This document shows positions 24,592 through 33,300 of a DNA stretch of 42,029 nucleotides, one piece after another. The notes under the pieces were generated by a model that was given only the letters and a program-made list of their open reading frames with translations, was not told the origin of the DNA and did not search any database. The translations under genes were made by a program, and so were the position numbers. Origin of the DNA: Acidobacteriota bacterium. Lineage in GTDB: Bacteria > Acidobacteriota > Terriglobia > Terriglobales > Acidobacteriaceae. Each line of letters begins with the position of its first letter. The first letter of the stretch is position 1. Where the stretch lies: NCBI GenBank assembly GCA_021780075.1, contig JAJXZL010000052.1, positions 1 to 42,029 of the forward strand. The letters run 5' to 3'.

Positions 24592-25515
24592 ATGGCAAGC
24601 ACGCATCGTAAACCAATCGTTGTTGTGGGCAGCATCAACATGGACCTGGTCACAAGGGCACCGCAGATTCCGGTACCAGGCCAGACCCTGATCGGAATCG
24701 ACTTCACGACCACCCCGGGTGGCAAGGGCGCCAATCAAGCCGTTGGCGTCGCACGACTGGGCTATCCAGTCCACATGGTCGGCATGGTCGGCGACGACGT
24801 ATTTGGCCAGGCACTTCTCGACACCCTCAATGCAGCCGGTGTGAGCACTGAGGCAGTCGCGCGTGTGCCCGGACATTCCGGCGTCGCATCCATCGTGGTG
24901 GCTCCGGGCGGACACAACATTATCGTTGTGGTTTCCGGTGCAAACCACAAAGTCACCCCGGAATACGTCGACCAGCATGAGGCCCTGATTCACTCCGCCG
25001 GCATGGTCCTTTGCCAGTTGGAGTTGCCGATGGCGACACTCTCCCACACATTTGCACTCTGTGCAAAAGCAGGCGTTCCCGTGATGCTCGACCCCGGCCC
25101 TGCGTCTCCACTTTCTGAAAAAATCTGGCGCCAGGCCGCCTGGTTTACTCCCAACGAAGTTGAGACAGACTTCTTTCTTGAGAGAAAGCTGGAACCCGAG
25201 ACTGCTGCGCGTGAATTGCTCGACCGAGGACTAAAAGGTGTCGTGCTGAAGCGTGGCTCCGAAGGGGTCTACGTTGCAGCGGCGGGCGGCAAGTCAGCTT
25301 GGGTACGCCCCTTCCCTGTGGAAGCCATTGACACCGTGGGCGCCGGAGACTGCTTCAACGCCGCCTTCGCCGTTGCGCTCATGGAGGGCCATGACCGCTG
25401 GACTGCGGCGCGTTTTGCCTCAGCCGCAGCCGCGGTGTCCGTGACGCGGCGTGGCGCACAGGCCTCCATGCCCACACGGGCCGAGGTAGAGGCGTTGCTG
25501 GCTGAGAATGCTTGA
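24592..25515 (+). CDS. rbsK: Ribokinase (PfkB family)
   Basis: Cytosolic sugar kinase, 307 residues, ATP-dependent. The N-terminal signature VVVGSINMDLV at about 9-19, GGKGANQAVGVARLG near 43-57, and a C-terminal DTVGAGDCFNAAFAVAL with the catalytic aspartate near 252 fit RbsK. LDPGPASPL and TPNEVET are also ribokinase-typical. GAGGG lies seven bases before the ATG at 24592; the frame extends back to 24559 inside the transporter gene but has no ribosome site there. It would trap sugar imported by the adjacent transporter as the phosphate. Other PfkB substrates cannot be ruled out. Confidence 0.88.
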   Translation: MASTHRKPIVVVGSINMDLVTRAPQIPVPGQTLIGIDFTTTPGGKGANQAVGVARLGYPVHMVGMVGDDVFGQALLDTLNAAGVSTEAVARVPGHSGVASIVVAPGGHNIIVVVSGANHKVTPEYVDQHEALIHSAGMVLCQLELPMATLSHTFALCAKAGVPVMLDPGPASPLSEKIWRQAAWFTPNEVETDFFLERKLEPETAARELLDRGLKGVVLKRGSEGVYVAAAGGKSAWVRPFPVEAIDTVGAGDCFNAAFAVALMEGHDRWTAARFASAAAAVSVTRRGAQASMPTRAEVEALLAENA

Positions 25516-25586
25516 CTTCTTTTCAAGCCCCGGCTGTACCGGACCCGCCGCGAGCCCGTCCAGAACAAGAGGAGAAGGCTAGGCTG

Positions 25587-27749
25587 ATGCATTGCACAAC
25601 GTATCTAGGAATCCTTGCAAGTGCGTTTGTCCTGGGTGCGGCAGCGCAGGATACGCTGTATCACGCCGACGGGCAGCAGATTCCCCCACCGGCGTGCATG
25701 AATCTGCAACATGCCTGGGAAACCCCGCTGTATCTTTGTGCGCCGCATATTCATTCCCTCTGGCTCGCCGACCTGCAGCACTGGCGTGCCGAGCGCCGTA
25801 TCCGCATCGACTACGACCCAACGCGCTATGAGCTGCCGCCCCTGCGCTGGACACAGTCCAGCTTTATCCAGCCGCAGATGATGGTGCAGGACCGCTACTT
25901 CTATGACCCGGTTGCCGGCCGCTATACCGTGGACCGTTATCTCCAGGACTTGGAAAAGCGCTACGGCGGCATTGATGCCGTGCTGGTGTGGGCTACCTAT
26001 CCCAACATGGGCATCGATGACCGTAACCAGCTGCAAATGGTGCAATCCATGCCCGGCGGCGTAGAGGGAGTGCGCCAGATGGTCTCCGATTTTCACCGCC
26101 GCGGAGTGCGCGTGCTCTTTCCCATGATGATGTGGGATGAGGGCACTCACGAGCCGCCCGAGGCCTGGCCGCAGGCCATTGCATCATTGATGAAAGAGAT
26201 CAATGCGGATGGTATCAACGGCGATACGCAGGACGGCGTACCGTTGGGCTTCTCACTCGCCGCGGAAAAGATCGGCCATCCACTCGCCTTCGAGCCCGAA
26301 TCCAGCCCGAGCGACGAAGCGTTGGCCTGGAACGTGATGAACTGGGGGCAGTACAAGTTCCCCTTTATTCCCATGGTGGACCGCTTCAAGTGGCTCGAAA
26401 CCCGCCACATGGTCAACATTAGCGACCGCTGGGCAAAAGACAAAACCGACGACCTGCAATTCGCCTTCTTCAACGGGGCGGGCTGGGAGAGTTGGGAGAA
26501 CGTCTGGGGCATCTGGAACGGCATTACCCCACGCGACGCCGAAGCCACACGGCGCGTAGCAGCCATAGAGCGCGGAATCGCTCTATTCCTTGTAAGTCCT
26601 GAATGGGAACCGCTCTACACGATGCACAACTACGGTGTCTACGCCAGCCGCTGGCCGCTTGATCAGCAGACCGTCTGGACCATTGTGAACCGCGCTGCCT
26701 ACGACATCAGCGGACGGCAGATGGATGTCCCGCTCATGCCGGGCATGCGCTACTTTGACCTGTACCATGGCGTCGAGCTGAAACCCGAGGCGAATGGGCA
26801 AGACGCGGCATTGAGCTTCGCCATCGAGGCCCACGGATACGGCGCTATCCTCGCCACGCCCGGCGAGCCAGATCCGGCGATGAAAGCTCTGATGAAGCAC
26901 ATGGCGGAGATTACCGCGCAGCCGCTCGCGCACTTTTCGCACCAGTGGACTGTGCTGCCACAAAGCATGGTGGAGATTTCTCCGACCGCGCAAGCTGACG
27001 AGGCGCCAACCGGCATGGTGCACATTCCCGGCGGCAACTTCATCTTCCAGGTGCGTGGCACAGAGATCGAAGGCGGCGCAGACAATGGCGTGGACGTGCA
27101 ATATCCTTGGGAGGATTCGCCGCGCCGCTTCCACGAGCACACAATACAGATCAAGTCGTTCTTCATCGACAAGTTTCCGGTGACCAATGCGCAGTTCAAA
27201 CAGTTTCTTGACGCTACGCATTACGCACCGCAAGACGGTTTGAATTTTCTGCGCGACTGGAAGAACGGAACCTACCCTCAGGGATGGGCAAACCGCCCGG
27301 TCACCTGGGTTTCGCTAGAGGATGCGCGCGCCTACGCCAAGTGGGCTGGCAAACGCCTGCCGCACGAGTGGGAGTGGCAACTGGCAGCGCAGGGCACGGA
27401 TGGTCGCATGTACCCATGGGGCAACCAATGGAACCCGGCTAACGTGCCGACGCCGGACAACGGCCGCTTTATGCGCGGGCCCGACCCGGTCGACGCACAT
27501 CCTGCCGGCGTCAGCCCGTATGGCGTGATGGATATGGTGGGCAACGTCTGGCAATGGACAGATGAATTTATGGACGAGCACACACGCACCGCAGTTGTGC
27601 GCGGCGGCGAATACTACCAGCCACAAGGCTCCATCTGGTACTTCCCGCAGGCCTACCGCAACGACGAGCACAGCAAGGTGCTTCTAATGGCACCCAGCTA
27701 TGACCGATCAGGCGGCGTTGGATTCCGTTGCGTGCGCGACGCAGAGTAG
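25587..27749 (+). CDS. Secreted glycosidase-like barrel fused to an FGE-sulfatase-fold domain
   Basis: 720 residues. A signal peptide (MHCTTYLGILASAFVLGAAA) precedes QDTLY, so it should be exported. Residues about 25-460 resemble a glycoside-hydrolase-like barrel: GGIDAVLVWATYPNMGIDDR, FHRRGVRVLFPMMMWDEGTH, EINADGINGDTQDG with several acidic residues. Residues about 470-720 form a formylglycine-generating-enzyme fold: MVHIPGGNFIFQV, FFIDKFPVTNAQFKQFL, RPVTWVSLEDARAYAKWAGK, RLPHEWEWQLAAQG, GNVWQWT and a final GVGFRCV. At the place where true FGE has its cysteine pair (RGGSYLCHxSYC) this reads RGGEYYQPQGSIWYF, so sulfatase maturation is unlikely. AGGAGAAGG upstream fixes the start at 25587. A wall- or glycan-acting role is inferred; no substrate is known. 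Confidence 0.75.
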   Translation: MHCTTYLGILASAFVLGAAAQDTLYHADGQQIPPPACMNLQHAWETPLYLCAPHIHSLWLADLQHWRAERRIRIDYDPTRYELPPLRWTQSSFIQPQMMVQDRYFYDPVAGRYTVDRYLQDLEKRYGGIDAVLVWATYPNMGIDDRNQLQMVQSMPGGVEGVRQMVSDFHRRGVRVLFPMMMWDEGTHEPPEAWPQAIASLMKEINADGINGDTQDGVPLGFSLAAEKIGHPLAFEPESSPSDEALAWNVMNWGQYKFPFIPMVDRFKWLETRHMVNISDRWAKDKTDDLQFAFFNGAGWESWENVWGIWNGITPRDAEATRRVAAIERGIALFLVSPEWEPLYTMHNYGVYASRWPLDQQTVWTIVNRAAYDISGRQMDVPLMPGMRYFDLYHGVELKPEANGQDAALSFAIEAHGYGAILATPGEPDPAMKALMKHMAEITAQPLAHFSHQWTVLPQSMVEISPTAQADEAPTGMVHIPGGNFIFQVRGTEIEGGADNGVDVQYPWEDSPRRFHEHTIQIKSFFIDKFPVTNAQFKQFLDATHYAPQDGLNFLRDWKNGTYPQGWANRPVTWVSLEDARAYAKWAGKRLPHEWEWQLAAQGTDGRMYPWGNQWNPANVPTPDNGRFMRGPDPVDAHPAGVSPYGVMDMVGNVWQWTDEFMDEHTRTAVVRGGEYYQPQGSIWYFPQAYRNDEHSKVLLMAPSYDRSGGVGFRCVRDAE

Positions 27750-27755
27750 GCCAAT

Positions 27756-28583
27756 TCACGCCACTTCGTTTTCCAGCGTGCCGATGGGCTCAATGGTAAT
27801 GCGTATGCGGTCGCCGCTGGCCAGCGTGAAGGAATTAGGAGGGACAATGCCCGTACCTGTCATCAAAAAGCATCCATGCGGAAAAGAATTGTCCCGCATC
27901 AGGTAGCTGACCAACGTTTTCGGGTCTCGCTTCAACTCCGTAAGAGCCACAGATCCAGAGAACTCGATCAGCCCACGACGCATAATCTCCAGCATGATTT
28001 CCGTCGAATGCGGCAGCGGACCCGCACTGATCAGAATGCCGGGGCCGAGCGCGCAGCTACCGTTGTACACCTTGGCCTGTGGCAGGTAGAGTGGGTTCTC
28101 GCCTTCAATGTCGCGCGAGCTCATGTCGTTGCCGATGGTGTAGCCCGTGATATTGCCGCCGGGGCTCACCAGTAGCGTCAGCTCCGGCTCCGGTACAGAC
28201 CAGTGTGCATCGGCGCGAATCCGCACTTTGCCGCCCGCTCCCACAGTGCGGCTGGCGGTGGACTTGAAGAACAGCTCAGGCCGTTCCGCCGAGTAGACAC
28301 GATCGTAGAAATCGCCTCCACCCGCGTTCTTTGATTCCTCCATGCGCGCGCCTCGGCTGCGGTAATATGTAACCCCGGCGGCCCATACCTCCTGCTGTTC
28401 GATCGGCGCCAGCAGCTTTGCAGCTTGAAAGTCCTGCGACTGCTTTCCCTGCGCGATCACCGCCGAGAGATGCTCTGCAATATTTTCTAGTGCCAGAAGC
28501 TCGTCCCATGCGATTCCGTCCACTTGGTAGAACTGGCCCTCTTCCTCAACAAAATTCCCGGCGGTTGTGTGGTAGAGCTTCAT
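27756..28583 (-). CDS. FAH-family dehydratase, 2-keto-3-deoxy-pentonate type
   Basis: Fumarylacetoacetate-hydrolase-fold protein, 275 residues. [20 protein letters not shown] near 67-86, [20 protein letters not shown] with the metal-binding glutamates, [20 protein letters not shown] and [11 protein letters not shown] are the pattern of 2-keto-3-deoxy-D-arabinonate dehydratase, which makes 2-oxoglutarate semialdehyde in oxidative pentose breakdown. A matching 2-oxoglutarate semialdehyde dehydrogenase lies at 39019-40602. AGGAGG is found 10 bases before the ATG. It is 91 bases downstream of hutH on the same strand and ends six bases from the convergent gene at 27749. The family is sure; the substrate is inferred. 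Confidence 0.78.
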   Translation of the reverse strand: MKLYHTTAGNFVEEEGQFYQVDGIAWDELLALENIAEHLSAVIAQGKQSQDFQAAKLLAPIEQQEVWAAGVTYYRSRGARMEESKNAGGGDFYDRVYSAERPELFFKSTASRTVGAGGKVRIRADAHWSVPEPELTLLVSPGGNITGYTIGNDMSSRDIEGENPLYLPQAKVYNGSCALGPGILISAGPLPHSTEIMLEIMRRGLIEFSGSVALTELKRDPKTLVSYLMRDNSFPHGCFLMTGTGIVPPNSFTLASGDRIRITIEPIGTLENEVA

Positions 28584-28674
28584 CTACGCGCGGCCTCCTG
28601 CCCACGCTCTCCATCGTACAAGGAAACCCAGGTGGGCAAGCCAGAAGGCAAAACTGAAAGTTGAAATGCCGAAC

Positions 28675-30210
28675 CTATGCACGCCACGCGTCAAACTGCC
28701 CCGCCCTTAAGGCTGACGCCATCGCGTCAATATCCTTCGCCAGAACGCGGTCCCGATCCAGATGTGGCACCACTTGGCGCACAGCTTCATAGGCTTGCTC
28801 CACTGTCCGGCTGGGCTTGAGAGGCTTGCGGAACTCCAACGCCTGCGCCGCGCACATCAGTTCAATGGCCACAATGCGCTCAGCGTGCTCCACAATCTGG
28901 CGCAGCTTGAGCGCTCCTGTCATGCCCATTGACACGTGATCTTCCTTGCCGCCATCTGTGGGAATGCTGCCCGTAGACGATGGATGCGACAGTACCTGGC
29001 ACTCGTTAATGAGTGCAGCCGCGACGATTTGCGCAATCATGAATCCTGAGGACAGCCCCGGATCAGGAGAGAGAAAGGCTGGCAGACCCTCGTTGATGTC
29101 GGGGTTGAGCAGCCGGTCGATGCGCCGCTCTGTAATGCCCGCCAGATCTGTCAGCGCAATCGCTGCGTAATCGAAGGCATAGGCTAAAGGCGCTCCGTGA
29201 AAATTGCCGCCGGAGATAACCGCATTGCTGCTTTGTGAGTCAGAAGAATCCTTTGAAAAAATCAATGGATTGTCTGTCGCGGAGCCAGCCTCGATTTCCA
29301 GCACGCCGGCCACATGCGCCAGCACATCACGCACGGCTCCGTGTACCTGCGGCATGCAGCGCAGGCAATAAGCATCCTGCACCCGCGCATCATGATCGCG
29401 ATGCGACTCGCGAATCTGCGAGTCCGCAAGTAATCGCAGCAGATGAGCCGCAGAGGCAATCTGCCCGGAGTGCGGGCGGGCCTGATGAATGCGGACATCA
29501 AAGGCAGCGGGGGTACCCATCAGCGCTTCCAGTGACATGGCCCCCGCCAGGTCGGCAAGCTCCGCCACGCGGCGAGCACGCGTCACTGCCAATGCGCCCA
29601 CACCGGTCATGGCCTGCGTGCCGTTCAGCAGTGCAAGCCCCTCCTTGGCTGTCAGCGATAACGGCTGCAATCCAGCGCGCCGCAACGCCTCATAACCGGC
29701 CATGCGCTCGCCGCGATAAAAGGCCTCTCCCTCGCCAATCACCACCAGCGCCAAGTGCGCCAGCGGCGCCAGATCGCCACTCGCGCCGACGGAGCCCTTT
29801 TCGGGTATGACCGGATGAACGCCCGCGTTGAGCAACGCCACCAGCAGTTCAAGGAGTGCAGGACGTACGCCGCTAAATCCCTTCGCCAGCACATTCGCGC
29901 GCAGCAGCAGCATGGCGCGCGACTCTGCCTCAGCAAGCGGCTGGCCTAAACCCCCGGCATGACTGCGCACCAGGTTGAATTGCAGTTCGGCAAGCTTTTC
30001 GGGCGGGATGCGCACGTCAGAAAGTTTGCCAAAGCCGGTATTGACGCCATAGACAGTTTGCCCCGTGGCAAGAATCTCTTCAATGATGGCCCGGCTCTCA
30101 GCCGCTCTTGCCAGCGCGGAGGACGCAATCGCTACCGGGCAGGTAGCCAATGCAACAGCTGCAATCTCATCCAGCGCAAGTGGCTGGCCGTCGATAACCA
30201 CAGTTTCCAT
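28675..30210 (-). CDS. hutH: Histidine ammonia-lyase
   Basis: Converts L-histidine to trans-urocanate and ammonia in the cytosol, 511 residues, the usual length. VYGVNTGFGKLSDVRI is near 53-68. The self-forming MIO cofactor triad ASG is at 143-145 in GSVGASGDLAPLAHL. The SH pair at 83-84 in NLVRSHAGGLG is the histidine-specific form of the substrate switch, as opposed to the residues of tyrosine or phenylalanine lyases. SATDNPLIF, GGNFHGAPLAYAFDYAAIAL and HPSSTGSIPTDGGKEDHVSM follow. No hutU, hutI or hutG is nearby. A -10-like TAATAT lies only 7 nt before the ATG and there is no clear ribosome site, so the transcript may be leaderless. Divergent from an Lrp-type regulator. Confidence 0.95.
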   Translation of the reverse strand: METVVIDGQPLALDEIAAVALATCPVAIASSALARAAESRAIIEEILATGQTVYGVNTGFGKLSDVRIPPEKLAELQFNLVRSHAGGLGQPLAEAESRAMLLLRANVLAKGFSGVRPALLELLVALLNAGVHPVIPEKGSVGASGDLAPLAHLALVVIGEGEAFYRGERMAGYEALRRAGLQPLSLTAKEGLALLNGTQAMTGVGALAVTRARRVAELADLAGAMSLEALMGTPAAFDVRIHQARPHSGQIASAAHLLRLLADSQIRESHRDHDARVQDAYCLRCMPQVHGAVRDVLAHVAGVLEIEAGSATDNPLIFSKDSSDSQSSNAVISGGNFHGAPLAYAFDYAAIALTDLAGITERRIDRLLNPDINEGLPAFLSPDPGLSSGFMIAQIVAAALINECQVLSHPSSTGSIPTDGGKEDHVSMGMTGALKLRQIVEHAERIVAIELMCAAQALEFRKPLKPSRTVEQAYEAVRQVVPHLDRDRVLAKDIDAMASALRAGQFDAWRA

Positions 30211-30217
30211 GTGCCCG

Positions 30218-30251
30218 ATATTAGGCCCGGAAGCTGTCTCAGTACATACTG
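30218..30251 (-). promoter_or_regulatory. hutH promoter with overlapping inverted repeat
   Basis: On the minus strand TAATAT (30218-30223) sits 7 nt before the hutH ATG. The hexamer 17 nt upstream is TGTACT, a weak -35, and it lies inside the inverted repeat CAGTA-CA-TACTG (30240-30251). The repeat could be the operator for the divergent Lrp-type regulator. Confidence 0.5.
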
Positions 30252-30266
30252 ATTGCTCGGCTAAAT

Positions 30267-30310
30267 TTGGCTATGCTGGCGACTTCGGTTATGCTTTGCC
30301 ATTATGGCAA
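30267..30310 (+). promoter_or_regulatory. Promoter and palindrome of the Lrp-type regulator gene
   Basis: TTGGCT (30267-30272), 17-base spacer, TATGCT (30290-30295). TTGCCAT-T-ATGGCAA, a perfect palindrome at 30296-30310, covers the expected transcription start and the ATG at 30304. This arrangement suits autorepression. Confidence 0.6.
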
Positions 30311-30804
30311 TGGATTCAACGGCTCTTTTGGACGGCTACGGAAGAAAGCTCCTCGATGAGTTGCAAGTGAATGCTCGCCTCAGTCTGGCAGAGTTGGGCA
30401 GGCGCATCGGCCTCTCGCCCTCGGCCACCGCTGAACGGCTCAAGCAGATGGAGGAGATGGGCATCCTGCACGGATACACGGTGCAAATTGATCGCGAGGC
30501 GCTTGGCCTGGAGGTGATGGCTTTCATCCGCATGAGTTGCGGAGGCCAGCACTACCACCGCTTGCTTGAATACGTGCAGACGCTGGAGGAGGTGCGCGAA
30601 TGTCACCACCTGACTGGCGGTGACGACTTTCTGCTGAAGGTGACAACCACCAACATGGCCGACCTGGAGGCGCTAATCGAAGCCTTACTGCCTTATGGCA
30701 ATCCCGTCACCAGCCTGGTTCTCTCATCACCCGTTGAGCGTCGGAAATATGCGGTCACCGGCAAGCTGATCACGGTCACAAAGAAGCAGTCCCGCCGTCG
30801 CTAA
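30304..30804 (+). CDS. Lrp/AsnC family transcriptional regulator
   Basis: DNA-binding regulator of 166 residues. The N-terminal helix-turn-helix is LLDELQVNARLSLAELGRRI followed by GLSPSATAERLKQMEEMGIL (about 14-53). The C-terminal AsnC/RAM effector domain has a GYTVQIDREALG linker, then VRECHHLTGGDDFLLKVTTT near 97-116 and the closing strand SLVLSSPVERRKY. Family members bind amino acids at the dimer interface and are often divergent from the gene they control; hutH is the obvious target, so histidine or a degradation product may be the ligand. ATG at 30304 lies inside a palindrome; ATG at 30310 is an alternative start. Confidence 0.9.
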   Translation: MAMDSTALLDGYGRKLLDELQVNARLSLAELGRRIGLSPSATAERLKQMEEMGILHGYTVQIDREALGLEVMAFIRMSCGGQHYHRLLEYVQTLEEVRECHHLTGGDDFLLKVTTTNMADLEALIEALLPYGNPVTSLVLSSPVERRKYAVTGKLITVTKKQSRRR

Positions 30805-30911
30805 ACAAGAAAGGGACACCACCAAACTGGGTGCGCGGGGCCTGGCCGCCTCGGGGGGCCATTGCTCTGCGCACATGGCGGAGGCAGCATGTAGGCTGCA
30901 GGCGCAATTGC

Positions 30912-31967
30912 CTATTCCATATCCAGAATTCTTCGATTCTTAAGCTGGTCCGCTCCGACCCCGGCAAAGTCGTCAAAGGCGCGTTCTGTCACATGGATAA
31001 TGTGATCGCGAATAAACGCCGCCCCCTCAGCAGCCCCGTCCTGGGGATGTTTCAGGCAGCACTCCCACTCCAGTACAGCCCAACCGGGAAAGTCGTACTG
31101 TGCCATTTTGCTGAAAATCTGGCGGAAATCCACCTGGCCGTCGCCCAGTGAGCGGAAGCGACCAGGCCTATCAATCCAATCCTGATAGCCTCCATAAACT
31201 CCCGAGCGCCCGCTGGGCCGGAACTCGGCATCTTTCACATGGAAGGCGCGCACGCGGTCGTGGTAGAGATCGAGGAACGCCAGATAGTCCAGTTGCTGCA
31301 GGACCATGTGGCTTGGGTCGTAAAGAATGTTTGCGCGTGGATGATCCTGCACGCCGGCCAGGAATCGCTCGAAGGTAATGCCGTCATGCAGGTCCTCGCC
31401 GGGGTGCAGTTCAAAGCAGACATCCACACCTGCTTCGTCGAACACCTGCAAAATAGGAAGCCAGCGACGCGCCAGTTCTTTGAATGCTTCGTCAATCAGT
31501 CCAGCCGGGCGCTGCGGCCAAGGGTAGAAAAAAGGCCAGGCAAGCGCGCCAGAGAAAGTCGCGTGCGCATCCAGGCCAAGCCTGCGGCTGGCTGCGGCGG
31601 CCCACTTCAATTGCTGCACTGCCCAGGCCTGTCGCGCCTTTGCATCACCCGCCAACTCCGGAGGAGCAAATCCAGTGAGCATCACATCATAAGCCGCATG
31701 ACTGGCGACAAGCTGTCCCTGCAGATGCGTTGAGATCTCAGTGAGTGCAAGACCTGCGCTGCTCAGAGTGCCTAAAACTTCATCACAATAATCCTGGCTC
31801 TCTGCGGCCCGCTTCAGGTTCAACAGGCGACTGTCCCAACTGGGAATCTGCACGCCTGCAAACCCAAGCTTTGACGCCCAGTTCGCCATTCCCTCCAGGC
31901 TATTGAATGGTGCTTTATCATCGGCAAACTGTGCCAGAAAAATCCCCGGCCCCTTGATTGTTTTCAT
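30912..31967 (-). CDS. Sugar phosphate isomerase/epimerase-like TIM-barrel protein
   Basis: Xylose-isomerase-like TIM barrel (AP endonuclease 2 superfamily), 351 residues, no signal peptide. Candidate metal-binding residues are seen in CFELHPGEDLHDG (Glu), ILYDPSHMVLQ (Asp/His), AFHVKDAEF (His) and the late WAVLEWECCL (Glu). Proteins of this group isomerise or epimerise sugars, inositols and keto-acids and often pair with Gfo/Idh/MocA oxidoreductases, as here: that gene is 30 bases upstream. AGGAG seven bases before the ATG supports the start. The substrate is unknown. Its stop faces the stop of the Lrp-type gene across a 107-base gap with no clear terminator. Confidence 0.82.
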   Translation of the reverse strand: MKTIKGPGIFLAQFADDKAPFNSLEGMANWASKLGFAGVQIPSWDSRLLNLKRAAESQDYCDEVLGTLSSAGLALTEISTHLQGQLVASHAAYDVMLTGFAPPELAGDAKARQAWAVQQLKWAAAASRRLGLDAHATFSGALAWPFFYPWPQRPAGLIDEAFKELARRWLPILQVFDEAGVDVCFELHPGEDLHDGITFERFLAGVQDHPRANILYDPSHMVLQQLDYLAFLDLYHDRVRAFHVKDAEFRPSGRSGVYGGYQDWIDRPGRFRSLGDGQVDFRQIFSKMAQYDFPGWAVLEWECCLKHPQDGAAEGAAFIRDHIIHVTERAFDDFAGVGADQLKNRRILDME

Positions 31968-31997
31968 CGACTCACTCCTGCAAAACGCAAGCCCTGC

Positions 31998-33143
31998 TTA
32001 AAACTTGACCCAGCTTTTGCTGCGGCTGCTCTCAATGGCACGATCAATGAACCTCATGCCGCGCACACCTGCAACAATGCCGGGCAACGTGTCCGGCATA
32101 GGCGCCACGCTACCGCCCTTCCATGCAGCCAGCGCATCGGCAAACTCGCGATAGAGCACGGCAAAAGCCTCAATGTAGCCCTCGGGGTGCCCGCCCGGCA
32201 ATCGCGTGACTACGCGCGCATCATCGCTCAGGTAGCGTCCAGCGGCGTGGCGAATCTCCTCCGGCCCATCCAGCCATTTCAGTCGCAACCGGTTCGGGTC
32301 TTCCTGCCGCCAATCAAGCGAGCCCACCTCGCCATAGATGCGCAGACGCAGTCCGTTGCCCTCTCCCGCCGCCACCTGCGATGCCATCAGCGAGCCCCCA
32401 GCACCATTGTCCATGCTCAACATGGCCGTGCAGTCGTCGTCCAGCCGCCTGCCAGGCACCACAGACAGCAGCGATGCATTCAGTTCCGTCACCTGTAGGC
32501 CGGTCACGTATTCAAGCAGGTGAAACGCATGCACGCCGATATCGCCGATGCAGCCTCCGGGGCCGTTGAGCGCCGGATCGGAACGCCACGCGGCCTGTTT
32601 CTGGCCTGTCGTCTCAATCGGCTGGCTAAGCCAACCCTGCAGGTACTCCACGGCAACCTTGCGAATCTGCCCCAGTTGACCACTGGAGCAAATTGCACGC
32701 GCCTCCCGCACGAGCGCGTAGCCCGCATACGTGTGCGTCAACCCGTAAGGCAACTGCGACTCAGCTACCGCCTTCTCCAGCGCAATCGCTTCGGCAAAAG
32801 TCGCCGTGGCAGGCTTGTCGCTCATCACTGGAAAACCAGCCTTCAGCGCAGCTTCCGCCACAGGCAGATGCAGATGATTGGGAGTCACAATCGCGACAAA
32901 GTCGATGGGGTCCGGCCGCGATAACTCCGCCGCGATCATCTCCTGGTAATTCGCGTAGGCCCGCGCAGGATCGATCCGGTAGGTGGAGGCCGCATCCCTT
33001 GACCGCTCATGCGACTGCGAGAAAGCGCCCGCAACTAACTCGATCCGTCCATCCAGTTCAGCAGCCATCTTGTGGACAGGACCGATAAACGCTCCCGGCC
33101 CTCCGCCAACCATGCCCATCCTCAATTTGTGCATCTCTGTCAT
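31998..33143 (-). CDS. Gfo/Idh/MocA family NAD(P)-dependent oxidoreductase
   Basis: 381 residues, cytosolic (no twin-arginine or Sec signal). The Rossmann motif GMVGGGPGAFIGPVH is near residue 10, then DFVAIVTPNHLHLPVAEAAL near 78, and SDKPATATFAEA, where the EKP of many relatives is replaced by DKP with the lysine kept. GGCIGDIGVHAFHLLEYVTG near 190 contains the catalytic Asp/His helix. The family oxidises or reduces sugars and cyclitols. It lies upstream of the TIM-barrel gene on the same strand, a common pairing for 3-keto-sugar or inositol conversion. GGAGGG before the ATG at 33143 supports that start. The substrate is not known. Confidence 0.88.
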   Translation of the reverse strand: MTEMHKLRMGMVGGGPGAFIGPVHKMAAELDGRIELVAGAFSQSHERSRDAASTYRIDPARAYANYQEMIAAELSRPDPIDFVAIVTPNHLHLPVAEAALKAGFPVMSDKPATATFAEAIALEKAVAESQLPYGLTHTYAGYALVREARAICSSGQLGQIRKVAVEYLQGWLSQPIETTGQKQAAWRSDPALNGPGGCIGDIGVHAFHLLEYVTGLQVTELNASLLSVVPGRRLDDDCTAMLSMDNGAGGSLMASQVAAGEGNGLRLRIYGEVGSLDWRQEDPNRLRLKWLDGPEEIRHAAGRYLSDDARVVTRLPGGHPEGYIEAFAVLYREFADALAAWKGGSVAPMPDTLPGIVAGVRGMRFIDRAIESSRSKSWVKF

Positions 33144-33300
33144 GCTTTCAATCCCTCCGGGGACATATCGCTGTCGGTCTCGACTTTGAGCGTGGCAAAA
33201 GTTCGGCGCGGCGAGGTGATATTCACGCAGGCGTTGACGATCTTCACCGCTACAATTGCTCCTTATGCGCGAATCGGAGGGATGGACTGAAGCCGCGCCT

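Noticed and set aside
25587..27749. Genuine sulfatase-maturing formylglycine-generating enzyme
   Set aside because: The cysteine pair of the FGE active site is missing, and no sulfatase gene is nearby.
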